NCBI RefSeq assembly: GCF_009789555.1
Contig: NZ_CP046902.1
Location: 856,001 to 920,000, forward strand
DNA from: Stutzerimonas stutzeri
Lineage (GTDB): Bacteria > Pseudomonadota > Gammaproteobacteria > Pseudomonadales > Pseudomonadaceae
Direction: 5' to 3'
Length of the DNA stretch: 64,000 bases
Under the pieces are notes generated by a model. The model saw nothing but the letters and a program-made list of their open reading frames with translations, was not told where the DNA came from and ran no database searches. The position numbers and the translations under genes were made by a program. Every line of letters starts with the position of its first letter. Position 1 is the first letter of the stretch. Shown here piece by piece: positions 59,296-64,000 of this stretch.

Positions 59296-60438
59296 ATGGA
59301 CTGCCTGTTTCTGCCTGCCGAAAGCGGCGCCCGGCTCGACACCGACACCCCGGTCTATTGGCTGCCGGGTGAGGGCGACGGTCGCTGGGTCCCGCTGGGC
59401 CGGTGTGCCGAGCACGCGCCCGCAGCGGTGACGCTGGTGCTGCCGGCCGAGGCCTGCAGCGCGTTTGCAGTCAATCTACCGACGCGCAAGGCGCGCTGGG
59501 TCAATCAGGCGCTGGCCTATGCGGTCGAAGAATTGCTCGCCGAGAATGTCGACGATTTGCACCTGACCCATGGCGATGCGCTGGAAGATGGCCGTCGGCG
59601 GGTCATCGCCATTCGCAGGCAACTGCTGGCTGACTGGCTCGAGGATCTGCAGGCGCTCGGGCTGACCATCGTCGCCATTCACGTCGACGCCGACCTCCTG
59701 CCACGCGAAGGCACGCAGGTGCTGTTCATCGACGGACGCGCACTGTTGGGTGGCGCGCCAGAAGCGCGAGTGGCGTTCGACAGCAGCCAGTGGCCGCATC
59801 TGGCCGCGCAATGCCCGGCGCCTCGTCATGGTCATGGCATCCTGAGCGAGGCGCCCGAACCGCTCGATGATTACCAGCATCTGGACGACCCCTATCGCTT
59901 CCTCGCATCAGGACGCGCCGCGGCGCTGAATCTGGCGCAGGGCGATTTCGCCGTGCAGGTCGCCGGCAGCGGGTTGGGACGGTGGAAACCGGTAATGCTG
60001 GTGCTCGCGCTGGCGCTCGCGGTGCAGTTGATCTTCAACTTCGCCCAGGCCTGGTCGCTGGAACGTCAGGCCGAGCGCTACGCCGAAGCCAGCCGGGCGC
60101 TGTACGGCGAGCTGTTCCCGGATGACCGGCGCATCGTCAATCTGCGTGCGCAGTTCGACGAGCACATCGGCCAGCGTGCAGGCAGTTCGGCCGGATTCAT
60201 GCGCCTGCTCGATGAGGTTGCACTGGCGATGGCCGAGGGCATTCCGGTGTCGATCAGTCAGCTGGACTACAACCAGGCCCGCGGCGACCTCGCCCTTCAG
60301 GTTCGCGCCAGCGATTTCGCGGCCCTGGAGCAGCTGCGCCAGCGCCTGGGCGAGACCGGCGCAAGCGTTCAGCTGGGCTCGGCCAGCCGTGACGGCGACG
60401 CGGTCAGTGCGCGCGTAGTGATTGGAGGCCAAGGATGA
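59296..60438 (+). CDS. gspL: type II secretion platform protein GspL
   Basis: The 380-residue bitopic protein has a cytoplasmic actin-like domain (about 1-230) that binds GspE, one helix (VMLVLALALAVQLIFNFAQ near 235-255), and a periplasmic ferredoxin-like domain. The start ATG follows the gspK stop by 3 bp. The stop overlaps gspM. Confidence 0.9.
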   Translation: MDCLFLPAESGARLDTDTPVYWLPGEGDGRWVPLGRCAEHAPAAVTLVLPAEACSAFAVNLPTRKARWVNQALAYAVEELLAENVDDLHLTHGDALEDGRRRVIAIRRQLLADWLEDLQALGLTIVAIHVDADLLPREGTQVLFIDGRALLGGAPEARVAFDSSQWPHLAAQCPAPRHGHGILSEAPEPLDDYQHLDDPYRFLASGRAAALNLAQGDFAVQVAGSGLGRWKPVMLVLALALAVQLIFNFAQAWSLERQAERYAEASRALYGELFPDDRRIVNLRAQFDEHIGQRAGSSAGFMRLLDEVALAMAEGIPVSISQLDYNQARGDLALQVRASDFAALEQLRQRLGETGASVQLGSASRDGDAVSARVVIGGQG

Positions 60439-60947
60439 ACCTGAGACAACAGATGCACGTGCGCCTGGCCGAATCCCCGCTGTGGTTGCGCTGGCAGCGC
60501 TTGCAGCCCCGCGAGCGGTTGTCGCTGAGCCTGCTCGGTGCGTTCCTGCTGGTGGTGCTGTTCTATCTGCTGCTCTGGCAACCGGCACAGCAGCGGGTGC
60601 GTGACGCGCAGGCGTACTTCCAGGAGCAGCGCGTGCTTCATGCCTACATGGAGCAGAACACCGACCTGGCACGGCAGATGTCGCGCAGCAATCCAGTCTC
60701 GTTGGCTCCCGAGCAGTTGCAGGGGCTGGTCACCCAGAGCGCGCAGCAGAGCGGTCTGACCATCGAGAGTTTCGACATTGGCAACGACGGCAGCGTGCAG
60801 GTGACCCTGCCCGGAGCGTCCTATGCCACGCTGTTACGTTGGTTCGACGAACTGCAGGCGGCCGGCGCGACGCTTGCGGAAGTCAGCATCAGCCAGGTCG
60901 GGGACGGGTTGGTGGACGCTCGGGTGAGCTTCCGCGCCGGCGGCTAG
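60435..60947 (+). CDS. gspM: type II secretion platform protein GspM
   Basis: The 170-residue bitopic protein has a short cytoplasmic N-terminus, one helix (LSLLGAFLLVVLFYLLLWQP near 30-50), and a periplasmic ferredoxin-like domain (about 85-170) with LVTQSAQQSGLTIESFD. It is the last gene of the operon; no gspN follows. A convergent HDOD gene ends 44 bp away. Confidence 0.9.
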   Translation: MNLRQQMHVRLAESPLWLRWQRLQPRERLSLSLLGAFLLVVLFYLLLWQPAQQRVRDAQAYFQEQRVLHAYMEQNTDLARQMSRSNPVSLAPEQLQGLVTQSAQQSGLTIESFDIGNDGSVQVTLPGASYATLLRWFDELQAAGATLAEVSISQVGDGLVDARVSFRAGG

Positions 60948-60990
60948 CGGCGCGTCGGGCAGCGCCACGCCGGCGCAGCCCTGGCCCCAT

Positions 60991-62394
60991 TCAGTGCGGC
61001 GACTGGATCTGCGTCGCCAGCGCGCGCAGTGCGGCCTCGGCATCGAGGACCTTGTTCACCACATCGTTGGCTTTTTCGCGGCTGAGCCCGAGACGGTCGA
61101 ACAGCCCTTGCGGGATTTCGCTGTAGGGCCCGGAGCCGATGCCGCGGTTACGCAGCAGGCGTACCGCCAGACAGACCAGATTGGCATGGCCGGCGTGCTC
61201 GCCCTGGTAGTCCGGGTCATGCTGAAAGCGCAACGCTGTCGACAGCTCGTCCGGCATCCCCCAGTAGCGCATCAGCCAGGCCCCGATCTGCTCGCGCGTG
61301 ATGCCCAGCAAATGCTGCTCGATAGCGCTGTGGCTCAGGTGTGGATTGACTTCCAGGTGCCGACAGATCAACGAGAAGTGCGGCGGAAAGACGTGCGCGA
61401 GCACCAGATAGCCGAAGTTGTGTAACAGCCCGGCCAGGTAGCTGATCCCGGCCTCCGGGCGCTGGGCGCGTGGAATGGCCCGATTCAATCCTTCGATCAC
61501 TGCCGCGGTATAGATCGACTGCTGCCAGTAGGGCGTCGCCTGTTGCGGGTGGTCGCTGGGCAGGCTGAGGGTCTTGCCCAGCGCCAGGCCCAGAGCCAGG
61601 TTGATCACCAGGTCGAAGCCGAGCACCCGAACGATGGCATCTTCCACCGAGCGAATCCTGCCCGGCGCGGCGTAGTACGGCGAGGCAGCCCAACTGACCA
61701 CTTGCGCGGCGAGTGCCGGATCGGTCTCGACTACGCCGGTGATGTCATCCACCGTGGCGTCCGGGTCGACCCGCAACTTGATGATCTTCTGCGCCGTCTG
61801 GGCCAACGGCGGAATCTCGATGGTTTCTTCCAGACGCTTCTGGATGCGCCGCGCGGTAAAGCTCTGCACCGCCTGGCTGATCTCCGCGCTGTCGGCTTCG
61901 GGGCGGTCGAGGTTAGGCTTGATCTGGCTCAGGGGCGCGGCGAACTGGCCAGCGCTGGCCTTGCTGAGCAGGACCTTGAAGTCATTGCTCGACAGCGCCA
62001 GCAGCAGCCCCGGCTGGCCGGATTCGACCAGCAGTTCCGGCTGCTGCAACAGCCGTTCTTCATACAGGCACGGCGAACTGGTCAGAGGGGGCAGGCCGGG
62101 CAACACCTTGAGGTCGTGCTTGGCCAGCATGCGCATCAGTCGTTCCGGCTTGACCGCGACCAACTGGCGTCCGGTCAATTCCACCAGCCGCGGCAGATCG
62201 AGCAAATGATCACGGGGATAGAGCACCAACAGCGCGCCGATGGCGTCATCAACCAGAACGGCTTGTACACGCCGTGACGGGGTCAGATCCGTGCCGTCCT
62301 CGCAGGTGCGATAGGCCAGCCCCAGCTTGTCCAGAAGCTGAACGATCATGGGCGGGAGCGAGGGGTGTTGCGTGGTGTCGACAGCCGAATTCAT
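60991..62394 (-). CDS. HDOD-domain protein with N-terminal YbaK-like domain
   Basis: The 467-residue protein has an N-terminal part (about 15-150) resembling YbaK/aminoacyl-tRNA deacylase domains (VQLLDKLGLAYRT, LLDLPRLVELTGRQLVAV), followed by a HDOD domain (about 200-395) with IPPLAQTAQKIIKLR and YLAGLLHNFGYLVLAH. HDOD proteins are signalling outputs related to HD-GYP but lack the phosphodiesterase metal site. I recall the same fusion next to recG in P. aeruginosa (PA5346). Start ATG 62394 is chosen over a TTG at 62400. Confidence 0.8.
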   Translation of the reverse strand: MNSAVDTTQHPSLPPMIVQLLDKLGLAYRTCEDGTDLTPSRRVQAVLVDDAIGALLVLYPRDHLLDLPRLVELTGRQLVAVKPERLMRMLAKHDLKVLPGLPPLTSSPCLYEERLLQQPELLVESGQPGLLLALSSNDFKVLLSKASAGQFAAPLSQIKPNLDRPEADSAEISQAVQSFTARRIQKRLEETIEIPPLAQTAQKIIKLRVDPDATVDDITGVVETDPALAAQVVSWAASPYYAAPGRIRSVEDAIVRVLGFDLVINLALGLALGKTLSLPSDHPQQATPYWQQSIYTAAVIEGLNRAIPRAQRPEAGISYLAGLLHNFGYLVLAHVFPPHFSLICRHLEVNPHLSHSAIEQHLLGITREQIGAWLMRYWGMPDELSTALRFQHDPDYQGEHAGHANLVCLAVRLLRNRGIGSGPYSEIPQGLFDRLGLSREKANDVVNKVLDAEAALRALATQIQSPH

Positions 62395-62471
62395 GAGCAA
62401 GTGATCCGTCTTATTCCCATGCGGCGCAGTATAGCCTCAGCTTTAGTGCGGTTTGGATTTACCGACGAGCG

Positions 62472-64000
62472 TCAAACCTGGCCGTACTGCTGGCCGTGCC
62501 GCAGCCAGCGTTCGAGCAACGGGCTGACGTGCTGCGGCCAGCATGCCAGTAATGCCTGCGCGGCGTCACGCACCGATGGCAATAGGTCGGCATCACGCAT
62601 CAGGTCAGCCACTTTGAATTGCAGCAGGCCGGTCTGGCGGGTGCCGAGCATTTCGCCGGGGCCGCGCAGTTCCAGGTCCTTTTCGGCAATGATGAAGCCA
62701 TCGCAGGTTTCACGCATGATCCCCAGGCGTTCGCGTCCGATCTGCGACAGAGGCGGGTGATAGAGCAACACGCAGTGACTGGCGGCGCTGCCGCGTCCGA
62801 CCCGCCCGCGCAGCTGATGCAACTGGGCCAGCCCGAGGCGTTCGGGATTTTCGATGATCATCAGGCTGGCGTTGGGCACGTCGACGCCCACTTCGATCAC
62901 CGTCGTGGCCACCAGCAGTTGCAGTCGCCCTTGCTTGAAATCGGCCATCACCGCGGCCTTCTCGGCGGGTTTCATGCGGCCATGGATCAGCCCGACGTTG
63001 AGGCCCCCCAGCGCGGCGCAGAGGTCTTCGAAGGTGGTTTCGGCGGCCTGGCAGGTGAGTTCTTCGGATTCTTCGATCAGCGTGCAGACCCAATAGGCCT
63101 GGCGCCCCTCGTTACAGGCCGACCGCACACGCTCGATGACTTCCAGGCGACGGCTGTCGGCCACCAGCACGGTGTTGACCGGCGTGCGGCCGGGTGGTAA
63201 CTCGTCGAGGATCGAGGTGTCCAGGTCGGCGTAGGCGCTCATCGCCAAGGTCCGAGGGATCGGCGTGGCGGTCATGATCAACTGGTGCGGGCAGAGACGC
63301 CCTTCGACGCCCTTGCGCCTCAAGGCCAGGCGCTGCTGGACGCCGAAGCGGTGCTGCTCATCGATGATCACCAGTGCCAGGCGTTTGAAACGCACCTCAT
63401 CCTGGAACAGCGCATGGGTGCCGACCACCATCGGGCAGCCATCGGCGATGCGCTCCAGCGCGGCGCTACGCGCCTTGCCCTTGAGTTTGCCGGCGAGCCA
63501 GGCGACGTCGATACCGAGCGGCTCCAGCCATTTGCAGAAGGTGATGAAATGCTGCTCGGCGAGAATCTCGGTCGGCGCCATCAGCGCCACCTGATAGCCC
63601 GCTTCCAGGGCCTGCAACGCGGCGAGCGCGGCGACGACTGTCTTGCCGGCACCAACATCGCCTTGTATCAGGCGCAGCATCGGCTCGTCCTGCGACAGGT
63701 CGTAGGCAATCTCGGCGCCCACCCGCTGCTGCGCGCCAGTGGGCCGGAAGCCGAGATTGTGCAGATAACGTTGCGGCAGGTTGCGGGCCATCGGCAGCGG
63801 CGGGGCGTGTTGCGCGCGAACGCTCTCGCGCAGCCGTTGCAGCGACAGTTGATGGGTCAGCAGTTCCTCGAATGCCAGCCGGTGCTGGGCCCAGTGGCGG
63901 CCCTCGGCGAGTTCTTCGAGATCGGCGTCCGGTGGCGGCCGGTGCAGGTAGCGGATGGCCTCGTCCAGCGGCGCGAGCCGGTAATCGCGCGCCAGTTCGG
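62472..64000 (-). CDS. recG: ATP-dependent DNA helicase RecG (5' end beyond the window)
   Basis: The helicase remodels stalled forks and branched DNA. The visible part is the C-terminal 509 codons and the frame stays open to the edge (QLSLQRLRESVRAQH before the first internal Met at 63791), so the gene starts outside. Motifs: Walker A GDVGAGKTVVAAL, DEQHRFGVQQR (Walker B type), TATPIPRTLAMSAY, and HGRMKPAEKAAVMADF with ATTVIEVGVDVPNA and QLHQLRGRVGRG. The stop lies 70 bp from the HDOD gene start, same strand. Confidence 0.96.
   Translation of the reverse strand, partial: ELARDYRLAPLDEAIRYLHRPPPDADLEELAEGRHWAQHRLAFEELLTHQLSLQRLRESVRAQHAPPLPMARNLPQRYLHNLGFRPTGAQQRVGAEIAYDLSQDEPMLRLIQGDVGAGKTVVAALAALQALEAGYQVALMAPTEILAEQHFITFCKWLEPLGIDVAWLAGKLKGKARSAALERIADGCPMVVGTHALFQDEVRFKRLALVIIDEQHRFGVQQRLALRRKGVEGRLCPHQLIMTATPIPRTLAMSAYADLDTSILDELPPGRTPVNTVLVADSRRLEVIERVRSACNEGRQAYWVCTLIEESEELTCQAAETTFEDLCAALGGLNVGLIHGRMKPAEKAAVMADFKQGRLQLLVATTVIEVGVDVPNASLMIIENPERLGLAQLHQLRGRVGRGSAASHCVLLYHPPLSQIGRERLGIMRETCDGFIIAEKDLELRGPGEMLGTRQTGLLQFKVADLMRDADLLPSVRDAAQALLACWPQHVSPLLERWLRHGQQYGQV

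Noticed and set aside
1..64000. CRISPR arrays, tRNA, rRNA, prophage or insertion sequences
   Set aside because: No regularly spaced repeats, cloverleaf sequences, integrase or transposase genes were seen.

Overview
The window is GC-rich, densely coded DNA from a gammaproteobacterium of the Pseudomonas / Stutzerimonas (P. stutzeri) group. The evidence is gene content and order: blocks that I recall as separate in P. aeruginosa PAO1 (about PA0065-PA0069, PA0105-PA0114, PA5493-PA5505, PA5345-PA5346, and the pnt and xcp loci) lie side by side here. Two regulatory signatures agree: a canonical LexA box in front of a PA0069-like radical SAM gene, and an ErsA-like small RNA with an AlgU-type promoter directly downstream of polA. 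I saw no tRNA, rRNA, CRISPR array or insertion sequence.

Left part (1-11400): a PhoD-like phosphatase; a minus-strand set with a HAD phosphatase, a gamma carbonic anhydrase-like protein and an AraC regulator divergent from a bile-acid:Na+ symporter-family carrier; prlC with a small zinc-ribbon gene and a DUF1835 gene; an acyltransferase-3 membrane protein; and the LexA-boxed radical SAM gene. Region 11600-20200 is a complete aa3-type cytochrome c oxidase locus: coxB, coxA, ctaG, coxC, SURF1, a thioredoxin-fold-like membrane protein, heme A synthase, heme O synthase and a SCO copper chaperone. One small twin-TM gene sits on the opposite strand.

Region 20200-36400 holds the metNIQ methionine importer, a YgjP-type metallopeptidase, the zinc uptake system (znuB, znuC, zur divergent from znuA), a split class II (B12-dependent) ribonucleotide reductase (nrdJa/nrdJb), ppnN, thrB, a DUF2782 gene, polA and the sRNA. 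It is followed by a minus-strand set of three tandem DUF2388 paralogues with a DUF4105 protease-like protein.

Region 40260-49740 is the most accessory-looking part. It contains a branched-chain-type ABC importer whose second permease and both ATPases are fused into one 828-residue protein, a cytosine-deaminase-like amidohydrolase, a gamma-glutamyltransferase-like Ntn hydrolase and a GntR/FCD regulator. GCTAGC-type sites recur at three promoters of this set, suggesting one regulon for uptake and hydrolysis of an unidentified nitrogenous compound. An ABM monooxygenase and an MdaB-like quinone reductase lie inside it.

The right part has the three-subunit pnt transhydrogenase operon, a type II secretion operon gspE-gspM without gspC, gspD or gspN in the window, an HDOD-domain protein, and recG running off the right edge.
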